From RPQJ01 sp963746325 (GTDB lineage: Bacteria; Pseudomonadota; Gammaproteobacteria; Steroidobacterales; Steroidobacteraceae), in assembly GCA_963746325.1 (NCBI GenBank), contig CAVVBC010000005.1, forward strand, positions 434,001 to 498,000: DNA of 64,000 nucleotides. The letters are read 5' to 3'. Numbering within the stretch: the first letter of the stretch is position 1; every line of letters starts with the position of its first letter. A program made the translations under genes and the position numbers. This document shows, piece by piece, positions 42,618 to 51,968 of this stretch. A model generated the notes under the pieces. It saw only the letters and a program-made list of their open reading frames with translations. It ran no database searches and was not told the DNA's origin.

Positions 42618-42670
42618 GTCTGAATCCTCAAAGTGCGCGCGTGCCGCGCGACGAATGTCGCGGCACGTTA

Positions 42671-42904
42671 TCAGAATTTCGCGTCGCTTTGGCTGTCGCC
42701 GGGACCGACGCCGGGGCCATCGCCCGGATTCATCCAGCGAACTTCGCGCGGCCAGGGCGACAGCGCCAGGTAGTAGAACAGGATCAGGTTCACGAGCGGG
42801 ATCGAGGCCATGATCGCGAGCCAGGCCGGGAACCCCATGCGCGGCAGGATTTTCCAGAAGGCGACGACCTGCAGCAGCGACAGGATGGCAAACCAACGAA
42901 TCAT
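42671..42904 (-). CDS. Small two-helix membrane protein
   Basis: Protein of 77 residues: MIRWFAILSLLQVVAFWKIL, a short loop with MGFPAWLAIMASIPLVNLIL (second helix), then a hydrophilic, Gly/Asp/Pro tail ending SQSDAKF. It resembles a DUF805-like or Yqa-type small inner-membrane protein, but I cannot name a family. The ATG at 42904 begins the helix. Divergent from the kinase-like gene, whose start is 66 nt away. Confidence 0.65.
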   Translation of the reverse strand: MIRWFAILSLLQVVAFWKILPRMGFPAWLAIMASIPLVNLILFYYLALSPWPREVRWMNPGDGPGVGPGDSQSDAKF

Positions 42905-42969
42905 GCGGTACTCCGGCAGCAGGCTATAGTAATCAGGCGTCCTGGCACATCGGCCCAGTCTCGGCAATC

Positions 42970-45484
42970 ATGCACTACCCCTCATTCGCGGAGTACAGCG
43001 ACGCGTTGCAGCACGACCTGGGCCTCGCGCTGTCGGACGCATTGCTCCGGCAGGGCGCGCTCCGCATGCGCGGTCCAGGCCATCCCGTCGCGCACACCGG
43101 CAATTTCGCGCTGACCTTCGAAGTTGTCGTCGACGGTACCCGGCATGCCGTGCGCTGCTTCCACAAGCCCTCCGATTCACTGCACGAACGCTACGGCGCG
43201 ATCACCGCCTGCCTGCGGTCGATCAGGAGCCCGTACTTCGTCGACTTCGAATTCCAGCCCAGCGGCATCCGGACCGAGAGCGGCACGTACCCGATCGTCC
43301 GGATGGAATGGGCCGAGGGCCCGACGCTGGCTGCGTTCGTGGCGGATCACCGCCACGATGCCCGTACGCTGCAGTCGCTGCGGGCGTCGCTGCGCGCGCT
43401 GGCGGCGCACCTGCAGGCGCACGGCATCGCTCATGGCGACATCCAGCCCACCAACCTCATCGTGCGGGGCCCCAGCGATCTCAGGCTGATCGATTACGAC
43501 GGCATGTACGTGCCGCAACTCGCGGCGCTGGCCAGCGCCGAACTCGGGCAGCGCAATTTCCAGCATCCCGGGCGGCGCGCGCGCCACTTCGACGCGAACC
43601 TCGACCGGTTTTCGTTCATGTTGCTCGATCTCGCGCTCGATGCGATCTGCAGGCAGCCCGGGCTCTGGGAGCAGACCGACAGCGGTGCCGACGCGTTCAT
43701 CGTGCGGGCAGTGGATCTTGCCGACCCAGCCACTTCACCGGCGTTCCGCTTGCTGGCCGCGGTGCCCGGGCTCGAGCCGCGCGTGACGCACTTCGCGGCC
43801 AGTTGCCGGTCGCCGTTCGAACAGGTTCCGGCCTTCGAGGACTTCCTGGCGGCTCGCAACATCCCGACCGTGCCCATCGAGTTCCAGGGCGATGCGACGC
43901 TGTCACTGCGCGACAGGTACGTTTCGGTCCACGACGTGGTCGACGCGTCGAACTTCGCGCGCTGCTGCACCCGCGTGGGCGACCAGGTCGAACTGGTCGG
44001 CCTGATCGTGCGAGTCGTCATGGGACCCGAGTCGCCCTTCGATACGGACTGCCTGCGCGTTGAGTTCGGGCCGCATGCGCAGGACCTGGTCTGCCTGAAA
44101 ATCTGGCCTGACGCGCTGACCGGGCTCAAGGAGATTCCCGACCCGACGTGGGTCGGGCGCTGGATGAGCGCAGTCGGCCTGCTCGAACCCGTGCACAGCG
44201 AAGGCAGCGGGGAACAGCGCCGCAAGGACGTCTCCATCTCGATCACGGCGCAGTCGCAGCTGCACCGACTCACCGAAGTCGAGGCCAGGCATCGGTTGCG
44301 CGGGCGCCGCGAAACCACGCGCGTCACGACGGGCAGCGTGGCGGACGTGGTCACGGACCGGGTCGTCACGGATTCGGTGTCACCGCTTGTGTCGACCGCT
44401 ACTGGACGTGGTTGCGCCGCCAGTAGCAGCCGCGATGGACGCCACGGTGCAGTCGGCAGCGATCGCTACAGAGGTCGCATCACCTGCGCCATCAACAGAG
44501 CCCGCCGGCACGGTGTTGCGCAAACGCTGGCCCGCTGCGACGCAAGGGGTGTCGCGCGGGTGGTGGTGGGTCTGTGCGGTACTCGTGGCGTCGATGATCG
44601 TGCACGCAGGCCTGGCGCTGCGGACCCTGCGTACCGTCGCCCCGGAGCCTGTCCCAGCCCGTATTGGCGAGTCCGCTGCGCCGGCCCCGCTACTGCAGGA
44701 AAGCGGACCGCCCGAGCCGGAAAGCACCGTGCACCGGCTCGAATCGCAACAGGACCTGGGACCGTCCTCCCTGCCACTGCAGACCACGGCTGGCAAGGTG
44801 GAGATCGTAACGGCACACGACGATGCACAGGCGCGCATCGTCCTGTTGAATGGCGCCGCGATCGCGGGGCTGCGCGCCGGCAAGGTGTCGCTGGTTCATC
44901 GCGCGGTGTATCCGGCTCGCGACGTCATCGTCGGCTTCACGCAGTGCAATGACGCGGCCGATCCCTGCGCCCGGCCGCAGCCGTTCTGGCTGGAGCTGCG
45001 AGCAGGCGCCTCGCCGAACCTGCGACAGATGCCTGGCGTGTGGGCCAGCACCGGCACCGCATCGGTGACCGCGACGGACGGCGGCGTGCAGGTCGAGCTC
45101 GGAGTCTGGAACGGCGAACGACGCACCGCCCGCTACACCGTCGCCGGCAACATAGTGCTCACGCGGACACCGGAGCCACGCCGGCCGCTGAGTCGCACGG
45201 ATTGCGCGACGGTGATCCAGTCGGCCGAGTCCTGCGCCTCCGGCCGCGACTGCGACTCGTTCGCGAGCAGCGCCCAACGCATCAAGCCAGCCCAGTGGAC
45301 GCAACTCGTGCGCCTGCACCATGAATCGACCGGCCTGGACAGTGCCGCGTTTCGCGCGCTCTGCGTGCGCAGCTGCGAACTCGGCCTGACGCCAAGTCAC
45401 GGCTTCATCCGCCGCAACGTCTGCTCTGGCGCGAAGCCCGGCCAGTGGTCTGCGACGGACCCGGCGTCCGGCATGGTGCGCTGA
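42970..45484 (+). CDS. Membrane-anchored protein-kinase-like protein, frameshifted, unusual domain mix
   Basis: About 837 residues if one frame is restored. A protein-kinase-like fold fills residues 1-300: catalytic loop HGDIQPTNLIV (Asp and Asn kept) and DYDGMYVPQL, where DYDG replaces DFG. Such DYDGMYVP proteins resemble an orphan kinase family (COG4248-like). A beta-rich, OB-like region follows (CTRVGDQVELVGLIVRVVMG, residues about 330-400), then a membrane helix (WWWVCAVLVASMIVHAGLAL, about 540) and an extracytoplasmic C-terminal domain with eight cysteines. The frame breaks at 44385-44390, joining VVTDSVSP to RPLLDVVAPPVAAAM; an indel is more likely than two genes, since the second part lacks a start of its own with a ribosome site. 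Signal and substrate are unknown. Confidence 0.75.
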
Positions 45485-45550
45485 CGCCGCGCACGGCAGC
45501 GTGACTGCCGGGACAGCGTCAAGCCGTGACAGGGATGCTATAAGGCGCGC

Positions 45551-47227
45551 ATGAACGACTCGAACCGCTACCGGACCCAGCGGGGCCCGATCCGCGCGCC
45601 GCGCGGCACCCAGCTGACCGCGCGCAGCTGGCTCACCGAAGCGCCGTTGCGCATGCTGATGAACAACCTCGACCCGGAAGTGGCGGAGCGACCCGAGGAG
45701 CTCGTCGTCTACGGTGGCATCGGTCGTGCCGCGCGCGACTGGGAAAGTTACGACCGCATCGTGCAGTGCCTGCGCGCGCTCGGCGACGACGAGACGCTGC
45801 TGGTGCAGTCGGGCAAACCCGTCGGCGTGTTCCGCACGCACGTCGATGCGCCACGCGTGCTGCTCGCCAATTCCAACCTGGTCGGCCGCTGGGCCACGTG
45901 GGATCACTTCCACGAACTCGACCGGAAGGGACTCATGATGTACGGCCAGATGACGGCCGGCTCCTGGATCTACATCGGCAGCCAGGGCATCGTGCAGGGA
46001 ACCTACGAAACCTTCGTCGAGATGGGTCGCCAACACTACGGCGGCAACCTGGCCGGCAAATGGATCCTCACGGCTGGCCTGGGCGGCATGGGCGGCGCGC
46101 AGCCGCTCGCTGCCACGATGGCGGGCGCGTCGATGCTCGCGATCGAGTGCCGCCACGACCGGATCAAGAAGCGCCTCGAGACGCGCTATCTCGATGTCGG
46201 CGTCGAATCGCTCGACGAGGCGCTGGAACTGATCGCGCGCGCGGGTCGCGACGGCACGGCGATTTCGGTGGGCCTGCTGGGGAACGCGGCGGAAGTGCTG
46301 CCGGAAATGCTCCGGCGCGGAGTGCGGCCCGACGCGGTCACCGACCAGACGTCGGCGCACGATCCCATCAACGGGTACCTGCCCGCGGGTTGGACCGTCG
46401 AGCAGTGGGACCGGTTGCGAGCCACCGATCCCGCGGCCGTCGCAAGTGCGGCGCGTGAGTCGATGGCGCGGCACGTGGAAGCGATGCTGGCGTTCCAGCA
46501 GCAGGGCATCCCGACGTTCGATTACGGCAACAACATCCGCCAGGTCGCACTGGATGCGGGCGTGAAGGACGCGTTCGCTTTCCCCGGCTTCGTCCCGGCA
46601 TACGTCCGGCCGCTGTTCTGCCGCGGTATCGGTCCATTCCGCTGGGCCGCGCTGTCGGGCGATCCGGAAGACATCTACCGCACGGACGCCAAGGTGAAGG
46701 AGATGATTCCCGACGACGCGCACCTGCACCGCTGGCTCGACATGGCGCGCGAACGCATCCAGTTCCAGGGCTTGCCCGCTCGCATCTGCTGGGTGGGCCT
46801 GGGCCAGCGCCATCGGCTCGGCCTGGCGTTCAACGAGATGGTCCGGCGCGGTGAACTCAAGGCGCCGGTCGTCATCGGGCGTGACCACCTCGATTCGGGT
46901 TCGGTGGCCAGTCCCAATCGCGAGACGGAAGCGATGAAGGACGGTTCGGATGCCGTCGCCGACTGGCCGTTGCTCAATGCGTTGCTGAACACGGCGAGCG
47001 GCGCCACTTGGGTGTCGCTGCATCATGGCGGCGGCGTCGGCATCGGCTATTCACAGCATTCCGGCGTCGTGATCTGCTGCGACGGCACCGAGGCCGCGGC
47101 GCGACGCATCGAGCGCGTGCTGTGGAACGACCCGGCCACGGGCGTGATGCGACACGCCGATGCGGGCTACGACATCGCCATCGACTGCGCGCGCGAGAAC
47201 GGCCTGAACCTGCCCTTCCTCGATTGA
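45551..47227 (+). CDS. hutU: Urocanate hydratase
   Basis: Urocanase (EC 4.2.1.49), 558 residues, the second step of histidine degradation. NAD-binding is shown by AGLGGMGGAQPLAATMAGAS, and the family core by FRTHVDAPRVLLANSNLVGR, then QMTAGSWIYIGSQGIVQGTY, and the catalytic end GVGIGYSQHSGVVICCDGTE. The active-site Cys region is LFCRGIGPFRWAALSG. First gene of a hut operon; hutH (histidine ammonia-lyase) is not in the window. A regulator (HutC) is also absent nearby. Confidence 0.96.
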   Translation: MNDSNRYRTQRGPIRAPRGTQLTARSWLTEAPLRMLMNNLDPEVAERPEELVVYGGIGRAARDWESYDRIVQCLRALGDDETLLVQSGKPVGVFRTHVDAPRVLLANSNLVGRWATWDHFHELDRKGLMMYGQMTAGSWIYIGSQGIVQGTYETFVEMGRQHYGGNLAGKWILTAGLGGMGGAQPLAATMAGASMLAIECRHDRIKKRLETRYLDVGVESLDEALELIARAGRDGTAISVGLLGNAAEVLPEMLRRGVRPDAVTDQTSAHDPINGYLPAGWTVEQWDRLRATDPAAVASAARESMARHVEAMLAFQQQGIPTFDYGNNIRQVALDAGVKDAFAFPGFVPAYVRPLFCRGIGPFRWAALSGDPEDIYRTDAKVKEMIPDDAHLHRWLDMARERIQFQGLPARICWVGLGQRHRLGLAFNEMVRRGELKAPVVIGRDHLDSGSVASPNRETEAMKDGSDAVADWPLLNALLNTASGATWVSLHHGGGVGIGYSQHSGVVICCDGTEAAARRIERVLWNDPATGVMRHADAGYDIAIDCARENGLNLPFLD

Positions 47228-47265
47228 AGGCACTGCCGCCAGCCGTCGCACCCCTCCCCTCCGAC

Positions 47266-47334
47266 TCTTCATTCTTCCCTCTTATTTCTTGATTCTTCAT
47301 TCTTCCCTAACCCCTAACCCCTAACCCCTACTCC
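47266..47334. repeat. CCCCTAA tract and direct repeats between hutU and hutI
   Basis: The core is CCCTAACCCCTAACCCCTAA and onward (47302-47334). Before it, TCTTCATTCTTCCCT occurs twice, at 47266-47280 and 47294-47308. It takes up the hutU-hutI gap and ends just 8 nt before hutI, leaving no recognisable Shine-Dalgarno. It is the reverse complement of the tract at 13844-13857. Confidence 0.85.
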
Positions 47335-47342
47335 CTTCTCCC

Positions 47343-48560
47343 TTGCGTACCCTCTGGCGACACCTCTCCCTGCTCACCTGCGACGACGAGCGTCGCGTCA
47401 TCCCTGACGCGGCCATCGTCACCCACGACGACACCATCGTCTGGGTGGGAGCAGCGAACGCCGTGCCGGACGACTGCATTACTGAGCGCACGATCGAACT
47501 GGCGGGACGCTGGGTGACACCCGGGCTCATCGATTGCCATACCCACCTGGTCTTTGCCGGCCAGCGCGCCGCAGAATTCGCGCGGCGCACGGCAGGCACG
47601 AGTTACGCCGAGATCGCCCGTGAAGGCGGCGGCATCCTCAACACGGTGCGGGCGACGCGGGCGGCGTCGGTCGAAACGCTCGTGCAGCAGGCCGCTCCGC
47701 GGTTGCGCGCGTTGTTGCAGGAAGGGGTGACCACCGTCGAGATCAAGTCGGGCTACGGGCTGGAATTCGAGTCGGAGCGTCGCATGCTGCTGGCCGCGCG
47801 CGAACTGGAACGGCGGCTGCCGGTGACGGTCGTGACCTCGCTGCTCGCCGCGCATGCCACGCCGCCGGAATTCGCGGGTCGCGCGGACGAGTACATCGAT
47901 ACGATCTGCAACGACTGGCTGCCGCGCTTCGCGCGTGAACGGGGGCTGGTCGACATGGTCGACGCGTATTGCGACAGCATCGCGTTCAGCGCCGCCCAAT
48001 GCGACCGGCTGTTCGACGCCGCCCGGACACATGGCTGGCCCGTGCGACTGCACGCGGAGCAGATCAGCAACGTCGGCGCGAGCCGCACGGCCGCGCTGCA
48101 CGGTGCGCTCGCCTGCGACCACCTCGAGTACGCGACGGACGACGACGCCGCGGCGCTCGCGCGCGCCGGCACTGTGGCGGTGCTGTTGCCCATTGCGTAT
48201 TACGTGCTCGCAGACCCGCAATTGCCGCCACTCGAATCGTTCCGGCGGCACGGCGTGCCGATGGCAGTGGCCAGCGACGCCAATCCGGGTTCAGCTCCGG
48301 GCGCCTCGCTGCTGACCGCGATGAACATGGCCCGCAGGCTGTTCGGCTTGGGCAGCAGCGAAGTACTCGACGGCGTGACGCGCAATGCCGCCCGAGCGCT
48401 CGGCCTGGCGCACAGCCATGGCCAGGTAGCGCCGGGCTATCGCGCGGATTTCACGGCCTGGTCCGTCGAGACGCCTGACGAGCTGGGTTACTGGATCGGC
48501 TACAACCCGTGCAGCCTGGTCGTGCGCGGCGGTGAAATCGTCCTGGAGAGAGACGCATGA
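47343..48560 (+). CDS. hutI: Imidazolonepropionase
   Basis: Imidazolone-5-propionate hydrolase (EC 3.5.2.7), 405 residues, third step of histidine degradation. Metal-dependent amidohydrolase: LIDCHTHLVFAGQRAAEF (HxH metal site), EIKSGYGLEFESERRML, RLHAEQISNVGASRTA, and ASDANPGSAPGASLLTAM (Asp). The best available start is a TTG at 47343, but no Shine-Dalgarno is seen because the CCCCTAA tract lies directly upstream. Its end overlaps hutG by 4 nt, so the two are translationally coupled. Confidence 0.95.
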   Translation: MRTLWRHLSLLTCDDERRVIPDAAIVTHDDTIVWVGAANAVPDDCITERTIELAGRWVTPGLIDCHTHLVFAGQRAAEFARRTAGTSYAEIAREGGGILNTVRATRAASVETLVQQAAPRLRALLQEGVTTVEIKSGYGLEFESERRMLLAARELERRLPVTVVTSLLAAHATPPEFAGRADEYIDTICNDWLPRFARERGLVDMVDAYCDSIAFSAAQCDRLFDAARTHGWPVRLHAEQISNVGASRTAALHGALACDHLEYATDDDAAALARAGTVAVLLPIAYYVLADPQLPPLESFRRHGVPMAVASDANPGSAPGASLLTAMNMARRLFGLGSSEVLDGVTRNAARALGLAHSHGQVAPGYRADFTAWSVETPDELGYWIGYNPCSLVVRGGEIVLERDA

Positions 48561-49546
48561 GCGACGCCACCCATGGCAGCGAGCTGGCCGAATGGCGCGG
48601 ACGCGTGGACGCGATCGATGGCGACGCGGGCCGGCGCTGGCACCAGGTCGTGCGGCCTGCTCCGGTGTCCCCGGACCCGCCGGGTCTGGCGCTGCTCGGA
48701 TTCGCCTGCGATGCCGGCGTGCACCGCAACCACGGCCGGGTCGGTGCAGCGGCCGGCCCACGCACGCTGCGCAAGTACCTTTCGAACTTCGCCTGGCACG
48801 GTGGCGAAGCCGATGCCCTTTACGATGCCGGCGACGTGCACTGCTTGGACGACGGCCTGGAAGCTGCACAGGCGGCGTATGCAAGCCGGGCTGCGGGGCT
48901 GTTGCGCGCCGGTCAGCGCGTGATCGGACTGGGCGGCGGTCACGAGATTGCGTGGGCGTCGTACCAGGGCATCGCTGCCGCGTGCGCGGGGCAACCGCGG
49001 CTGGCGCGGCTCGGCATCATCAATTTCGACGCCCACTTCGATTTGCGGCAACCGGAGCAACCGGGTCACGGCAGTTCCGGCACGCCGTTCCTGCAGATCG
49101 CGGCAGCGCGCGCGGCAGCCGGCCTGGAATTTCGCTACCTCTGCCTCGGTGTCAGCGAGACTGCCAACACGCCGGCGCTGTTTGCGCAGGCTGCGCGGCT
49201 CGGCGTGGCGCACGTGAGCGATGTCGATATCGGCGATCGCGCCGTCGACGATCGCGTGCGCGAGTTCGTGGCTGCGTGCGACGGCATTTATCTCACGTTC
49301 TGTCTCGACGTGCTGCCGCCAGCGGTGGCGCCCGGCGTCAGCGCGCCTGCGGGCCTCGGCGTGCCGTTGCATCGCGCAATGGCCTTGCTGCGCCAGGTGC
49401 GAAGCGAATGCGCTGCGGCTCCGGGGGGCGACAAGCTCGTGCTGGCCGACGTCGCCGAGCTGAGCCCCTGCCATGACGCGGCGGACGCGCGGACAGCCCG
49501 TACCGCAGCGCGCATCGTCTACGAGCTCGCCGCAATCGGCCGCTGA
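48557..49546 (+). CDS. hutG: Formimidoylglutamase
   Basis: Arginase-superfamily formiminoglutamase (EC 3.5.3.8), 329 residues, releasing formamide and glutamate. Metal sites: IGLGGGHEIAWASYQG (His), IINFDAHFDLR (DxHxD), and TFCLDVLPPAVAPGVSAPAG (Asp; Cys replaces the first metal Asp of arginases, as known in HutG enzymes). GSSGTPFLQIA is the substrate loop. The ATG at 48557 overlaps the hutI stop (ATGA). It closes a hutU-hutI-hutG unit. Confidence 0.94.
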   Translation: MSDATHGSELAEWRGRVDAIDGDAGRRWHQVVRPAPVSPDPPGLALLGFACDAGVHRNHGRVGAAAGPRTLRKYLSNFAWHGGEADALYDAGDVHCLDDGLEAAQAAYASRAAGLLRAGQRVIGLGGGHEIAWASYQGIAAACAGQPRLARLGIINFDAHFDLRQPEQPGHGSSGTPFLQIAAARAAAGLEFRYLCLGVSETANTPALFAQAARLGVAHVSDVDIGDRAVDDRVREFVAACDGIYLTFCLDVLPPAVAPGVSAPAGLGVPLHRAMALLRQVRSECAAAPGGDKLVLADVAELSPCHDAADARTARTAARIVYELAAIGR

Positions 49547-49626
49547 GGCCGACCCGTCCTTTTGCTGCGCACGGGAGCCCAAGCGTATCCTGCCCGCCCT
49601 CTGACCCCTTCATGCCAGGCCTCGCA

Positions 49627-51252
49627 ATGAAATTGAACACCGCGGCGCTGGGCGCCGTGCTCGCACTCTTCGTGGTGGCCGGTTGCGACCGCCGCAAGGA
49701 CGAGCCACCTCCGCCGCCGGAGCCCAAGGCCGTCGCAAGCGCGGCCGCGGATGCTCACCTGCCGCCGGGCATCGAATGGTTCGCGGGCGACGTCGACGCC
49801 GCCTTCGCCGCAGCCAAGGCTGCCAACAAGCCCTTGTTCCTGTACTGGGGTGCGGAATGGTGCCCGCCCTGCGCGCAGATCAAGACGACGATCTTCGCCA
49901 AGCGCGAGTTCCAGGAGCGCTCGCGCCTGTTCGTGCCCGTGTACCTCGATGGCGACACGCCCAGCGCCCAGAAGCACGGCGAGCTTTTCGGCGTCGTCGG
50001 CTATCCAACGATGATCCTGTTCAAGCCCGATGGCACCGAGATCACGCGCCTGCCGGGCGGCGTGGACGTGGCCCGTTACGCGAAGATCCTCGACGTCGCG
50101 CTCGCCGACGCGCGCCCGGTCGCGAGCATCCTCGCCGCGGCTCGCCGTGGCGAGCCGGTCACGGCGAACGACTGGAAGCTGCTCGCTTACTATTCCTGGA
50201 GCACCGACAACGGTCGCGTGCTGCCAACCGAGCAGCAACTCGCCACGTTCCGCACCCTGGCGGACCGCTGCCCCGCCGAGCTGCCGGGCGAGTGCGCACG
50301 CTTCCTGTTTGATTACCTGGCCGCCGCCGCGGACGCATCGACACCCGAGGACGCTGCGCTGGATGGCCTCGCCCGCGCTGACGCGCGGCGTCGCGTGCTG
50401 GCGGCGCTGCCAGCGCCTGCCGTGCAGCAGGCGAACGTCGACAACCTCCTGTATCGCCCCCAGGCGATCATCAGCCTGCTGTCGGAGGAGGGATCGCCCG
50501 AACGCACGCAACTGACGCGCGCCTGGGGCGACGCGCTTGCGCGACTCGGCGGCGGAAGCTCGCCGCTGTCGGCGGCCGAGGAACTGCTACGCGTCCGCGC
50601 CCGCGTCATGCTCGCCAGGCTCGATTCGCCCGGATCGCCACTGCCGGCATCGCTGCTGGAGGTGGCGCGCCAGGCAGTCGCCCAGGTGGATGCCGCGACG
50701 CCCGCGGGCCACCCGCGACAGGCTGCGATCAACGCTGCGGCCAACCTGTACTGGGAGGCCGGTCTCGACACCGAGGCCAATACGCTGCTTACGGCGGAAC
50801 TCGAGAAATCGAAGTCGCCGTACTATTTCATGCTCGACCTCGCCGACCTCGCGCAGAAGGCGGGACGCAAGGACGAAGCGGTAGCGTGGCTCGCGCGCGC
50901 GTATGACGACGCCAAGGGCCCGGCCACGCGCTTCCAGTGGGGTTACAACTACCTGATGGGCCTGCTGGAGATGACGCCCGGGGACGTGCGCGGCATCGAG
51001 CGCGCAGGCCTCTCGGTGCTCGGCGAGCTCGACGGCTCGCCCGACGCTTTTTACCAGCGCACGCGCATGCGGCTCGAACAGCTCGACGCAAGGCTGCTGG
51101 AATGGGGGAAGACCGGTGAGCCGGCCCGTGTGGTTGAGGCGCTGCACGCGAGGACGAGCGCAATCTGCATCAAGCTGCCGCCGCATGACCAAGGGCGGAA
51201 GGCATGCGAAGACTTTCTCCAACCCGGGGACCCAATGACTCCAGACTCGTAA
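49627..51252 (+). CDS. Thioredoxin-domain lipoprotein with long helical C-terminus
   Basis: Lipoprotein of 541 residues. Signal and lipobox MKLNTAALGAVLALFVVAGC, then a Pro/Glu linker and a thioredoxin domain: PLFLYWGAEWCPPCAQIKTT (WCPPC active site), VVGYPTMILFKPDGTEIT (cis-Pro). The 350-residue C-terminus is helical and repeat-like (for example DARRRVLAALPAPAVQQANV, then YFMLDLADLAQKAGRKDEAV), suggesting a TPR-like solenoid. Cys in the periplasm probably act in disulfide or redox work with the DsbC gene 0.7 kb away. The ATG at 49627 is chosen over 49612 for its lipobox spacing. Confidence 0.88.
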   Translation: MKLNTAALGAVLALFVVAGCDRRKDEPPPPPEPKAVASAAADAHLPPGIEWFAGDVDAAFAAAKAANKPLFLYWGAEWCPPCAQIKTTIFAKREFQERSRLFVPVYLDGDTPSAQKHGELFGVVGYPTMILFKPDGTEITRLPGGVDVARYAKILDVALADARPVASILAAARRGEPVTANDWKLLAYYSWSTDNGRVLPTEQQLATFRTLADRCPAELPGECARFLFDYLAAAADASTPEDAALDGLARADARRRVLAALPAPAVQQANVDNLLYRPQAIISLLSEEGSPERTQLTRAWGDALARLGGGSSPLSAAEELLRVRARVMLARLDSPGSPLPASLLEVARQAVAQVDAATPAGHPRQAAINAAANLYWEAGLDTEANTLLTAELEKSKSPYYFMLDLADLAQKAGRKDEAVAWLARAYDDAKGPATRFQWGYNYLMGLLEMTPGDVRGIERAGLSVLGELDGSPDAFYQRTRMRLEQLDARLLEWGKTGEPARVVEALHARTSAICIKLPPHDQGRKACEDFLQPGDPMTPDS

Positions 51253-51322
51253 GCGTCTACTTGCCTGCGGCTGGTTCCCAGTCATGCATCCAGCTCCGCC
51301 GTATCGCAGCTCGTCCACTGTC

Positions 51323-51357
51323 TGACAATTGTCATACGAACCGTGGGATATCCACGG
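51323..51357. promoter_or_regulatory. Two adjacent palindromes upstream of the small genes
   Basis: TGACAATTGTCA (51323-51334) and CCGTGG-GATAT-CCACGG (51341-51357) lie 110-140 nt before the ATG at 51465. The first is a symmetrical, AT-cored operator candidate, the second a short hairpin. They could control the 51465-52735 unit. No regulator is obvious here. Confidence 0.45.
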
Positions 51358-51464
51358 CCGCGCGTTGCTCCGCGTAAACCAACTGTCACGCCACCGCGCT
51401 ACCTTCATCGCAGGTCGACCCAGCGTCGATCTGCAACCCCGCTGCCGAGAGATACGGTCCTGCG

Positions 51465-51698
51465 ATGACAGTGCCGCCTGGGAATTTTTGGGATCAGTTC
51501 GACGAAGCCGAACGTCAGCGTCGGGCGGCGCTGGCCAGGCACAAGCAGGCGTTTCGCCAGCTCGATATCGCGGCGAGCGCCACGCGCGACAAGGGATCGC
51601 TCGAGGCCTGGGAACGCTACTGCAATGCCGCCAAGTCACTCGAGGCGAGCGTGAACGAACTGGAGCGTCTGGTGTGGAATCTGCGGCGCGGAGATTAG
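51465..51698 (+). CDS. Small helical protein of unknown function (first of three-gene unit)
   Basis: Protein of 77 residues, MTVPPGNFWDQFDEAERQRR then LARHKQAFRQLDIAASATRD, EAWERYCNAAKSLEASVNEL. Helical, with a heptad-like pattern suggesting a coiled coil, and rich in Glu, Arg and Ala; no signal or membrane helix. It is followed within 15 nt by the next small gene and then dsbC, so it is likely co-transcribed. No family recognised. Confidence 0.65.
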   Translation: MTVPPGNFWDQFDEAERQRRAALARHKQAFRQLDIAASATRDKGSLEAWERYCNAAKSLEASVNELERLVWNLRRGD

Positions 51699-51713
51699 CG
51701 AGGACGCGGTGGC

Positions 51714-51968
51714 ATGGCACTCTTCTCCCGACGTTTCTGGCACTCGGTCATCGGTCTCGATCGGCGCGTTGCGGAGGCCGTGGCCCATTGCGATGTAGCC
51801 ATGGCGCGCTTTCGCATCAGCCGCACCCTCGTATCGCACCAGGCCCATAGCGAGTACCACATGGAACTGTGCGAGGCATTGGCGGAGCTCCGAGTCGCGC
51901 TCAGCGAACTGCGCGCGTTCCAGGAGCGCAATTCGACCCATGGCCCCAGGATTGAACGATGCAATTGA
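51714..51968 (+). CDS. Small helical protein of unknown function (second of three-gene unit)
   Basis: Protein of 84 residues, MALFSRRFWHSVIGLDRRVA then HCDVAMARFRISRTLVSHQA and LAELRVALSELRAFQERN. Mostly helical, possible coiled coil, with two His-rich spots. The C-terminal part overlaps the dsbC start by 10 nt. Like its neighbour it may be a short partner or adapter of the DsbC product. Family unknown. Confidence 0.65.
   Translation: MALFSRRFWHSVIGLDRRVAEAVAHCDVAMARFRISRTLVSHQAHSEYHMELCEALAELRVALSELRAFQERNSTHGPRIERCN

Noticed and set aside
44690..47026. 778-codon minus-strand frame across the kinase and hutU
   Set aside because: It lies opposite hutU, whose protein is unmistakable, and has no domain signature.
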